A stretch of 11,515 bases of DNA from Bacillota bacterium (GTDB lineage Bacteria; Bacillota; Bacilli; Bacillales_B; DSM-18226). The stretch lies in the NCBI GenBank assembly GCA_021821235.1, contig JAKACS010000042.1, positions 1 through 11,515 on the forward strand. The letters run 5' to 3'. The translations under genes were made by a program, and so were the position numbers. Under the pieces are notes generated by a model. That model did not search any database and was not told where the DNA came from. It saw only the letters and a program-made list of their open reading frames with translations. This document shows, piece after piece, positions 6,610 to 11,515 of the stretch (positions are counted from its first letter, which is position 1; every line of letters starts with the position of its first letter).

Positions 6610-7227
6610 ATGCAATTTCAAGGATTTTCGAAAACTGATTTCGACACCTTTAATATAGAAGGTCTTGACGCAAGAATGGAAGCAATCGAAGAACGGATTC
6701 GACCAAAGTTCCGTGAAATCGGTCAAGTATTAACGGACGAACTTTCCGTTAGTCTTGGACAAGAAATGTTTTTACATATAGCGAAACATGCCCGCCGGAC
6801 TGTAAATGCCCCGAAAGATACTTGGTTGGCAATAGCGGGAAATAAACGTGGATATAAACAACACCCGCATTTTCAAGTTGGATTGTTTGACGACCATGTT
6901 TTCATTTGGTTGGCGTTCATTTATGAATTACCGAATAAAGAGGAAATCGCAAAGGCGTTCTTGAAGAACTTGAAAACGATCAAAACGACCGTTCCAAACG
7001 AATTTGTTGTTTCCCAAGACCATATGAAGAAGGACGCAACTTCAATAAAGGAAATCAACTTAAAAGCTGCACTTGAACGTTTTCGGGACGTCAAGAAAGC
7101 GGAATTCCTTATCGGGCGACAAATTGCAGCCAATGACCAGATTTTAACGGACGGCAGCGAATTCTTGGACGTTGTAAGAAATACGTTTGAAGCACTTATC
7201 CCATTATATAAATTATCGTATAAATAA
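6610..7227 (+). CDS. yktB: Phage-borne YktB (DUF1054) replacement copy
   Basis: A complete 205-residue DUF1054 protein, close to the usual length of about 210. It aligns from residue 1 with the interrupted host gene (54/72 identical), and its residues 73-101 match the host 3' fragment (26/29 identical: [26 protein letters not shown]). All conserved-looking motifs of the host part ([30 protein letters not shown]) are kept, and there are no stops or frameshifts, unlike most of the neighbouring phage genes. ATG 6610 has GAAGGAG (6595-6601) 8 bases upstream. It reads in the same direction as host yktB and begins 73 bases after the stub's stop codon, so transcription from the host yktB promoter can reach it. 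A weak TATAAA at about 6575 could be its own -10 box. It is followed by a terminator. The family's biochemical function is unknown. Confidence 0.92.
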   Translation: MQFQGFSKTDFDTFNIEGLDARMEAIEERIRPKFREIGQVLTDELSVSLGQEMFLHIAKHARRTVNAPKDTWLAIAGNKRGYKQHPHFQVGLFDDHVFIWLAFIYELPNKEEIAKAFLKNLKTIKTTVPNEFVVSQDHMKKDATSIKEINLKAALERFRDVKKAEFLIGRQIAANDQILTDGSEFLDVVRNTFEALIPLYKLSYK

Positions 7228-7232
7228 AAAAA

Positions 7233-7275
7233 GGCGTCTTCACCCGTTATGCAGAAACGGGTTCGGACGCTTTTT
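7233..7275. terminator. Terminator between phage yktB and the 53-aa gene
   Basis: Hairpin GCGTC..ACCCGTT (7234-7248) with AACGGGT..GACGC (7256-7270), a 3-base internal bulge on each side, and a T5 run at 7271-7275. The left side is A-rich, so it may act on both strands. The end of the minus-strand 53-aa gene lies inside the right arm and loop. Confidence 0.85.
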
Positions 7276-7408
7276 CATATGCCTTTTTATTTATCCATGA
7301 ATTAAACCTTTGAATCGCTTCGTCGCTTGGTTCGTTACTTTGGACAACAACCGTGAAATTTTTAACTTTGACGACCTTTTTTCTTGTTAATTCCTTTTTG
7401 TTATTCAT
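7247..7408 (-). CDS. Small basic phage protein, 53 residues
   Basis: ATG at 7408, preceded by GGGGGAAT (7413-7420), opens a 53-codon frame ending with TAA at 7247-7249. The product is strongly basic at its N terminus (MNNKKELTRKKVVKVKNF), then has a strand FTVVVQSN and an amphipathic helix EAIQRFNSWINKKAYEKA. I recognise no family. The ribosome site directly abuts the stop codon of the ligase gene, so it is the last gene of the minus-strand phage operon. It appears intact although its upstream neighbours are broken. The stop codon lies inside the terminator hairpin, which is compact but common in phages. Confidence 0.6.
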   Translation of the reverse strand: MNNKKELTRKKVVKVKNFTVVVQSNEPSDEAIQRFNSWINKKAYEKASEPVSA

Positions 7409-7420
7409 TCCGATTCCCCC

Positions 7421-8027
7421 TTATTCCCAAACGCATTGATTCGGGTCTTTATCGTCACGCCAGCGGTTGAATTTCGGGTGACGTAATTTTCCCGATTTCA
7501 AAATTTCATTCGCTTTGACTTCAACAACACGACCGATATATTTATCAATGTTTGCGGTCATATCTGATTTCGAAGACTTCTTCCAATAGTTCACGGCGAC
7601 GTTCAAACGGCTGGTTCATTACGTTTTCCCCTTTGAAATAAAGAAGGTCATACGTGATATATTGCAAGAAATCGTGCGATTCTTGAATTCCAATCGCCCG
7701 TTCTGCCGTTCCGCTTCCCATAATTGAGCGAAGCAAATCAAAATCACCTTTCGGGTGAATCTATTCGCCGTCAAGGATAGTCCCATATAATTCGGGAATA
7801 TTAAAATCAGTTAGTTGTGGGACGAATCCGCCCTTTTCGGTAAGTTTGCCATTCACGTCCGACGGTCTTCGTCCCGTCATATAGATTTTGTCGTCCATAA
7901 TATGAATCAATTGACGTTCCCCGTCGCACTTTACTTCGTAAATGAAATCTTCGTCTTGCCATTCTTCACGAATTGCGTTCATATAGTCGAAACTTTGTGC
8001 CCGCATTGGGTGAATTTCTTGGTACAT
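7421..8027 (-). pseudogene. ATP-dependent DNA ligase, broken (nonsense codon plus internal deletion/frameshift)
   Basis: Three consecutive pieces make one phage ATP-dependent DNA ligase, which seals nicks through an enzyme-AMP intermediate. Piece 1 (8027-7764) carries the nucleophile motif I EVKCDGER and motif GRRPSDVNGK, and ends in ILDGE followed by an in-frame TAG (7761-7763). Piece 2 continues in the same frame with MGSGTAERAIG and motif III-like YITYDLLYFKG to about 7570. Piece 3, in another frame, is the C-terminal OB-fold end (IDKYIGRVVEVKANEIL, GKLRHPKFNRWRDDK, QCVWE), stopping at 7421. Motifs IV (EG-x-x-K) and V (K-x-K) are absent, and the total of about 190 residues is well below the roughly 270 of SPbeta LigB. 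An internal deletion therefore probably joins pieces 2 and 3. The ATG at 8027 follows an AAAGGGGGGGG ribosome site. The enzyme should be inactive. Confidence 0.85.
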
Positions 8028-8029
8028 AT

Positions 8030-8394
8030 TCAAACCCCCCCCTTTGATTTCTTCCAATCTTCAACGTTTGGGTTGTTGTGTTCGTAAGCCCAAAACGTGA
8101 ATCCCGAAATTCTTCAACCGACAAATCATTGTTGATTGCCAGCCAAAACACCAATTCTTCAAAGCGTTCCTTTTCGAACCGACAACGAATATCTTCACGT
8201 TCAAAGAAGACAAAGGGATTTTGTTTCCCCTTTTTCAAATTCAGTTCGGCGTCAAGCGGATTACAATTTTCAACCGTCGTCTTCCCGCCTTTAACTTGGG
8301 GCAGCCAATGTTCAATGTGGTAATTTTCCGAATCGGTCAAAGCACAACGAAAATTGAACCGCTTCAAGACTTCAATCATTTGTATAGGTTTCAT
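8030..8394 (-). pseudogene. HNH endonuclease, probably frameshifted near its 3' end
   Basis: Residues 17-56 form an HNH nuclease core: ENYHIEHWLPQVKGG (E28-H29), then TTVENCNPL (N43) and LNLKKGKQNP (N52, K55), the usual metal-binding and catalytic frame of phage HNH nucleases. Only one cysteine pair partner is visible, so the structural zinc site seems absent. ATG 8394 has GAAAGGGGTGA about 6 bases upstream; the TTG one codon earlier is less likely. The open frame runs on to 7966 and overlaps the ligase by about 60 bases. Adding one T in the GATTCACG at about 8098-8103 instead gives a natural ending, DFTFWAYEHNN...WKKSKGGV, with TGA at 8030-8032, 2 bases before the ligase ATG. I infer a one-base deletion. 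Its phage role (packaging, homing or recombination) is open. Confidence 0.72.
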
Positions 8395-8453
8395 CAAATC
8401 ACCCCTTTCAAAGTGACTTGTGGTTTGGAATCTGCAATTCGTGACGTTATGTA

Positions 8454-8480
8454 TAAAAAAACAACCGCCCCAAAAGGCGG
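8454..8480 (-). terminator. Terminator after the 116-aa gene
   Basis: Minus-strand CCGCC (8480-8476) and GGCGG (8469-8465) form a short GC-rich hairpin with a TTTTGG loop. It is followed by TTGTTTTTTT (8464-8454). It separates the 116-aa gene from the HNH gene, so the latter must use its own promoter in 8398-8450, where I see no good -35/-10 pair. Confidence 0.75.
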
Positions 8481-8484
8481 CTTT

Positions 8485-8835
8485 TTACGCTATTACAATT
8501 TCAAATTCCCGTCCGAATGCGTGATATTGACGAAGCATATCACCAACATTTTGAAGTTCGGCAAGTTGTCCCTTAATCATATCTAAACGCTGTTTCTTCA
8601 CTTCAATTTGACCTTCAACGAATTGATAATCGTCGGATTCTTTCAAGTAGGCAATTTCACCTTCAAGGGCGATTCCCTTTTTCATTAGTTCGTTGAATCG
8701 TGCTTCCAAGATTAGATTCAGCGGAAGGGATTGTGAATGATCGGAAATCCTTTGAAGAATAATTTGGTCAAGCGTTTCGTTTCTTTCGGTTAGTTCTTGA
8801 AGACGTGCTTTTTGTTTTTCGGATAGTTTTTTCAT
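8485..8835 (-). CDS. Phage coiled-coil protein, 116 residues, unknown function
   Basis: A 116-residue, highly charged, almost wholly helical protein. Two long helices with heptad-like hydrophobic spacing (about 5-32 and about 45-103) are joined by a turn around SLPLNLILEARF, suggesting an antiparallel coiled coil. I recognise no family or catalytic motif. The ATG at 8835 has AGGGGGAA 6 bases upstream. The frame is intact and ends just before a terminator hairpin. It overlaps the 3' end of the upstream 104-aa frame by 68 bases, so the two were translated together. Its place beside phage nucleic-acid genes suggests, but does not prove, a replication or recombination accessory role. Confidence 0.68.
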   Translation of the reverse strand: MKKLSEKQKARLQELTERNETLDQIILQRISDHSQSLPLNLILEARFNELMKKGIALEGEIAYLKESDDYQFVEGQIEVKKQRLDMIKGQLAELQNVGDMLRQYHAFGREFEIVIA

Positions 8836-9082
8836 TACGGATTCCCCCTATTTTCCTAATTTCATTTTCATAGAAAACCCCAATACTTCCGTCGGGATAT
8901 TGAACTTCGAAACAAACCTTTTTACCTTTGATAATGCGAATCAATTCGCCCTTCTTTCCTTTGTGTTCAGATAGATAGAAGTAAGTTTCAACGTCTTGAC
9001 CTTCACGGGGACGGGCGGTCACTTCTACCGTATCCCCGATTGAAAGTCGGTCGTCAAAATCGAAGGAAAGTTGTTCGGTCAA
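8768..9082 (-). CDS. Phage protein with SH3-like barrel appearance, 104 residues
   Basis: A small soluble protein, mostly beta. Residues 12-30 (DRLSIGDTVEVTARPREGQ), 38-52 (SEHKGKKGELIRIIK) and 57-75 (FEVQYPDGSIGVFYENEIR) look like an SH3-like barrel of the kind found in small phage and ribosomal proteins (the GxxGxI turn and the DG turn). I infer a nucleic-acid or protein-binding role only from that. The start TTG 9082 directly follows the stop of the DHHA1 gene, with GGGGTGA 7 bases upstream. After about residue 80 the protein is a very basic tail (KTIRKTKSTSSRTNRKKRN) that is simply the next gene read in another frame. The original stop may have been nearer to the 116-aa start and lost by an indel. 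Confidence 0.62.
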   Translation of the reverse strand: MTEQLSFDFDDRLSIGDTVEVTARPREGQDVETYFYLSEHKGKKGELIRIIKGKKVCFEVQYPDGSIGVFYENEIRKIGGIRNEKTIRKTKSTSSRTNRKKRNA

Positions 9083-9550
9083 TCAGTATTCACCCCGCAT
9101 AAGCCTTTCGATTTCTTCCGTTTCAACTTCTTCGTGTGCCCTTTTGAACTTCCAAAACAATTCGAATATCATAGTTTGTAAATTTTGATAGATACCAAAC
9201 AACGGATATTTTGAACCGTGGAAGTCATCAATTCTTCCGTAATTGAATTTAGCACCAGCAGCGTTTTTGTGCCCGCCCCCGCCAAAACGTTTTGCGATTG
9301 AACCGACGTCAAAGTTCGGGTTGCTGCGGAAGGACACTTTTCGCAAATTGACGTCAATCAACGCAATTGCGTCCAGTTCCAGGCGGTTCATCAATTCGTG
9401 AGCTGCTTCGGATTGGTAACGGTCAGCAAATCCGACCCCGAAGCGTTTTTCGCCCGTTAATTCATAGACCGTGATTGATTTTTCCAACTTGTCGATATAG
9501 TGATTGATTCGTTCTTCTTCAATTTCAAGAAGGATTTTGTCAATGTTATA
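9083..9550 (-). pseudogene. DHH-family phosphoesterase, DHHA1 half only (5' end deleted)
   Basis: The surviving part carries the DHHA1 substrate-binding domain of DHH phosphoesterases (RecJ/NrnA-like nucleases or phosphatases). It contains the signature FGGGGHKNAAGAKF and the preceding IAxIDVNLRKVSFRSN strand pair. The N-terminal DHH domain with the metal-binding Asp/His motifs is missing. The frame is open upstream of the TTG at 9487 through a helix (IDKILLEIEEERINHYIDKLEKS) and then loses coding sense at 9541-9562, where plus-strand recombinase sequence begins. The gene was therefore truncated by a deletion. Without the catalytic domain no hydrolase activity is expected. A stand-alone product from TTG 9487 (134 aa) could in principle be made. 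The last codons contain the ribosome site of the 104-aa gene. Confidence 0.8.
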
Positions 9551-10006
9551 AAGAAAAGGGCTTTACGGGACGATATGGAAGACTTTGCAGCAAGGTTGTT
9601 CAGTAAGACCCAAGACGCCCCAAAACGCCGAAATCGGGGCGGCAAGGCGTTGATTGCACTTCAAATTGAAGCGATTGAAAAAGCAAACCAACGGATTGAA
9701 CGGATAAAGGAATTATTTATCGACGGAATGATTGACCGAAAGGAATTCGAAAAAAGGAAAAAAGCAGAAGAACAAAAAATCATAGCAGCGGAAAAAGAAG
9801 TTGAACGATTATCTCAATCAAATGAATTCATTGACGAAGTTAAGAAAAAGGAACGAATGAAGCGTTGGTCTGAAATTGATTTGAAGGAATTATTCGAAGG
9901 TAATCTTTCGACCCGTGAAAAGAACGAAGGCTTCAAGAAGTTGATTGAACGAATTGATTATAAATGGGAAGGCGAAGAAATTGAAATCGACGTGATTTAC
10001 AAATAA
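9551..10006 (+). pseudogene. Large serine recombinase/integrase, C-terminal part only
   Basis: About 151 codons match the C-terminal region of large serine recombinases. There is an Arg/Lys-rich segment, then a coiled-coil pair (ALIALQIEAIEKANQRIERI with the signature LFIDGMIDRKEFEKRK), an EEQKIIAAEKEVERL helix, and the typical end LSTREKNEGFKKLIERIDY...EIEIDVIYK. In these enzymes the coiled coil controls the direction of recombination, so this was probably the phage integrase. The N-terminal resolvase domain with the catalytic serine, the recombinase domain and the zinc ribbon are all missing. The frame technically extends back to an ATG at 9500, but those residues are the antisense of the DHH fragment. 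No promoter or ribosome site fits, so it is almost certainly silent. A terminator follows. Confidence 0.82.
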
Positions 10007-10031
10007 AAACGGTGACGGTCATCTTAAACAC

Positions 10032-10075
10032 AAAAACGCTTGGTTAGAAATAAAAAGTCTATCCAAGCATTTTTC
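10032..10075 (+). terminator. Terminator after the recombinase fragment
   Basis: GCTTGG(T)TAGA (10038-10048) pairs with TCTA(T)CCAAGC (10058-10068) around an A-rich 9-base loop. A-runs on the left and T-runs on the right extend the stem as A/T pairs. The intergenic stretch 10007-10217 holds nothing else but the DUF3231 upstream region. Confidence 0.75.
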
Positions 10076-10137
10076 ATTTTCTTATGATTCACTGTTCCAC
10101 TATAGCTACTCGTTACTTAAATAACAATTCCTATTTC

Positions 10138-10143
10138 TATAAT
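10138..10143 (+). promoter_or_regulatory. Candidate -10 box of the DUF3231 gene
   Basis: A perfect TATAAT, 74 bases before the start codon, in AT-rich DNA. The nearest -35-like hexamer (TTACTT at 10113-10118) is 19 bases away and weak, and chance occurrence is plausible in such AT-rich sequence. Confidence 0.3.
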
Positions 10144-10217
10144 AAAATTACATAATTCAGTTTACTATGGGGAAATTAAATCTAGGTTATTATAATGAAC
10201 CAAAAGGACTGATAATA

Positions 10218-11231
10218 ATGAATAATAAACAATCTGTACAATTATCTGCTGGTGAATTAGCCCATTGTTGGGAACAATTGACGGAGAATAGCATGTCTGT
10301 TGTTATTTTAGAGTATCTTACCATAACATCAGAAACAGAAGAAGTTAGCTCCTTATGTCGTGAGGCAAAAAACATTTCTGAATCCGCAATGCATTTTTGT
10401 GAATCCGTACTACGCGCGGACAATTATCCGATAGCTAAAGGATTTAATATCAAAAAAGATTTAAACCCAAATGCTCCGAAAATTTATACGGATGTTTATA
10501 TTATGTTTTATCTGAATAATTTTGCAAAATTAGGCATGTCATTAACAAGCATGGCTTTTTCAGACTCAGCAAGAGAGGATGTAAGGAATTTTTTCCATAA
10601 ACAATTACAAAATATGGAAACGTTATTTTCTCAAACAACATCTGTTCTTTTAGAAAAAGGAGTATTTGTAAGACCACCTTTAATTGCATCCACACACGAA
10701 ACCCAGCCGATGGCACACAAGGGCTTTTTAGGTAACTTTTTTAATGATAACAGAGAACTAACAGCAAGAGAGGCGAACGAGTTACATAAAAATGTTTTTA
10801 TGAATTATATAGGAAAAAATCTTTTAATTGGATTTATTCAATGTACATCAAATCAAAAGCTTAAAGCACTATTCCAACACGGAAAACAGTTATCTTTAGA
10901 TATAATGGACAAATTAAGCTCAATATTAATTCAAAATGATTTGCCGATTTCAATGACATGGGATACGAATGTATTAGATGCACAAACTGCTCCTTTTTCG
11001 GAAAAATTAATGACCTTCCATATTGAACAACTTAATCGATTCGGAGTTGCTAATTATGGATACAGTGCAGCTGTTAGCACCCGAAAAGATCTAAAAACTA
11101 CCTATGCAAAAATTATTGCGGATGTTTACCAATATGAAGTAAATATTAAGTCATTTATGCTCAATAATGAGTGGATGGAAAAACCTCCTGTGGCTTTAAA
11201 CAGGGATAAACTATCACAAGAAAACGATTGA
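10218..11231 (+). CDS. DUF3231 family protein, tandem ferritin-like/CotF-like helical bundles
   Basis: A 337-residue soluble helical protein of the DUF3231 family, common in Bacillaceae and without assigned function; a spore or stress role is sometimes assumed but not shown here. The two halves look like an internal duplication. Residues about 8-150 start LSAGELAHCWEQLTENSMS and end FVRPPLI; residues about 180-330 start LTAREANELHKNVFMNYIG and end EWMEKPPVA. Each half is a four-helix unit with a mid-helix KxF/LxxxG-type loop. No di-iron E-x-x-H set is obvious. I chose ATG 10218 because AAAGGA lies upstream and the family start (MNNKQSVQLSAGE) fits; an ATG at 10167 would add 17 residues. The gene is visibly more AT-rich than the phage genes to its left, and sits between the integrase remnant and attR, the usual place for a cargo (moron) gene. 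Confidence 0.85.
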   Translation: MNNKQSVQLSAGELAHCWEQLTENSMSVVILEYLTITSETEEVSSLCREAKNISESAMHFCESVLRADNYPIAKGFNIKKDLNPNAPKIYTDVYIMFYLNNFAKLGMSLTSMAFSDSAREDVRNFFHKQLQNMETLFSQTTSVLLEKGVFVRPPLIASTHETQPMAHKGFLGNFFNDNRELTAREANELHKNVFMNYIGKNLLIGFIQCTSNQKLKALFQHGKQLSLDIMDKLSSILIQNDLPISMTWDTNVLDAQTAPFSEKLMTFHIEQLNRFGVANYGYSAAVSTRKDLKTTYAKIIADVYQYEVNIKSFMLNNEWMEKPPVALNRDKLSQEND

Positions 11232-11245
11232 ATGTGAAGCAGGCT

Positions 11246-11275
11246 AAAAAGGCTATCCAATACGGTAGCCTTTTT
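11246..11275 (+). terminator. Terminator after the DUF3231 gene
   Basis: AAAAAGGCTA (11246-11255) pairs perfectly with TAGCCTTTTT (11266-11275) around a 10-base loop, 14 bases after the stop codon. Between here and attR (11276-11420) I see no gene; this stretch contains the left arm of the phage attachment site. Confidence 0.88.
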
Positions 11276-11420
11276 ATGTTAAGAATCACATTATTTAAAC
11301 TAACCTGCTCTGATAGTTTAAGTACAAGTTTTCACAAAGTTTTATATTAATAAAAATCATGTTATTGATTTTGCCCTATGAAATCAAGGTTTTTGGCTAT
11401 TGTAGTATGTGAACAAAACA

Positions 11421-11427
11421 TACATGG
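11421..11427 (+). other. attR core of the prophage in yktB
   Basis: TACATGG matches attL TACGTGG. To its right the yktB frame resumes exactly (Trp then [10 protein letters not shown]); to its left lies the phage arm TGTGAACAAAACA, with no coding sense in the yktB frame (TGA at 11410-11412). Confidence 0.8.
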
Positions 11428-11515
11428 CTGGCCATCGCTGCAAATAAGCGGGGCTACAAACAGCATCCGCATTTCCAGGTTGGCGTTTTTGATGATCATG
11501 TCTTTGTCTGGCTTG
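11422..11515 (+). pseudogene. yktB: yktB (DUF1054), 3' fragment, continuing beyond the window
   Basis: From codon 71 onwards the host yktB resumes: [12 protein letters not shown], then the conserved KQHPHFQVG and FDDHVFVWL. This joins in frame to the 5' fragment ending at Trp72 (6516-6518), so excision of 6513-11421 would restore one continuous gene. The fragment has no start codon or ribosome site in frame, and a TGA lies just upstream at 11410-11412, so it is not translated on its own. It matches the phage copy at 26 of 29 residues. The right end is cut by the window edge. Confidence 0.9.

Larger units (their letters stand above)
6513..11423. mobile_element. Prophage remnant inserted in yktB
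   Basis: A 4.9-kb segment bounded by attL (6512-6518) and attR (11421-11427) splits yktB between codons 71 and 72. Contents from left: an intact diverged yktB, a run of minus-strand phage genes (53-aa, ligase, HNH, 116-aa, 104-aa, DHHA1 fragment), the C-terminal part of a large serine recombinase, and a DUF3231 gene. ATP-dependent ligase, HNH and DHH genes together recall the replication/recombination region of large SPbeta-like Bacillus phages, but no structural gene remains, so the phage type is an inference. Loss of the recombinase catalytic domain means it cannot excise by itself. At least three genes are frame-broken. Confidence 0.88.

Noticed and set aside
6303..7227. Simple tandem duplication of yktB as explanation for the two copies
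   Set aside because: The copies differ at about a quarter of residues, the first is cut precisely where the 3' fragment resumes 4.9 kb away, and the DNA between carries phage genes and matching att arms.
8078..8586. Plus-strand open frames opposite the HNH and 116-aa genes
   Set aside because: They have Cys/Phe/Ser-rich, low-sense translations, no ribosome site, and lie antisense to genes with recognisable motifs.
9500..9550. The recombinase frame extended back to an ATG at 9500
   Set aside because: Residues from 9500-9550 are the antisense of the DHH-fragment helix, and the recombinase-like protein starts only after the deletion junction, so the ATG is not a natural start.
6513..11423. Insertion sequence or composite transposon
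   Set aside because: There are no terminal inverted repeats, target-site duplication of IS type, or transposase; the boundaries fit serine-integrase att sites instead.
1..11515. CRISPR array, tRNA, rRNA or riboswitch
   Set aside because: No regularly spaced repeats, cloverleaf-like sequence with CCA-end features, or recognisable riboswitch core was seen on either strand.

Overview
The window comes from a moderately low-GC, endospore-forming Bacillaceae. Evidence is the yla/ykt gene cluster (ylaJ, ylaI, ylaH, typA, ylaF, an inositol monophosphatase like yktC, a small ykzI-like gene, yktB), a spore lipoprotein, Bacillus-type AGGAGG-like ribosome sites and many short hairpin terminators. I cannot fix the genus from sequence alone.

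Positions 1-6512 are ordinary chromosome. A YhcN/YlaJ spore lipoprotein gene (+) converges on a flavin/PNPOx-like gene (-). Then come ylaI (+) and a minus-strand operon of typA, ylaH and an unrecognised 97-residue gene, ending at a shared terminator. Next are ylaF (+) converging on the yktC-like phosphatase (-), a ykzI-like gene (-), and the start of yktB (+).

At 6513 yktB (DUF1054) is cut at codon 71 by a 4.9-kb prophage remnant. The gene resumes at 11422-11428 and runs off the window. The remnant starts with a complete, diverged second yktB (205 aa) in the same orientation, 73 bases after the stop of the interrupted gene. Behind it lies a decaying minus-strand phage operon, read from right to left: DHHA1 half of a DHH phosphoesterase, 104-aa and 116-aa proteins, frameshifted HNH nuclease, broken ATP-dependent DNA ligase, 53-aa protein. 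It is followed by the C-terminal third of a large serine recombinase (+) and an AT-rich DUF3231 gene (+). A deletion junction near 9541-9562 joins the DHH fragment to the recombinase fragment. It removed the recombinase catalytic domain and, presumably, most of a larger phage.

Joining the two ends of the element rebuilds a phage attachment site that is a clear imperfect palindrome centred on an AC dinucleotide, the expected form for a serine integrase. The main story is therefore a phage that inserts into yktB while carrying its own intact yktB positioned just behind the host promoter. Because the remnant has lost its integrase, the phage copy is probably now the cell's only full yktB.
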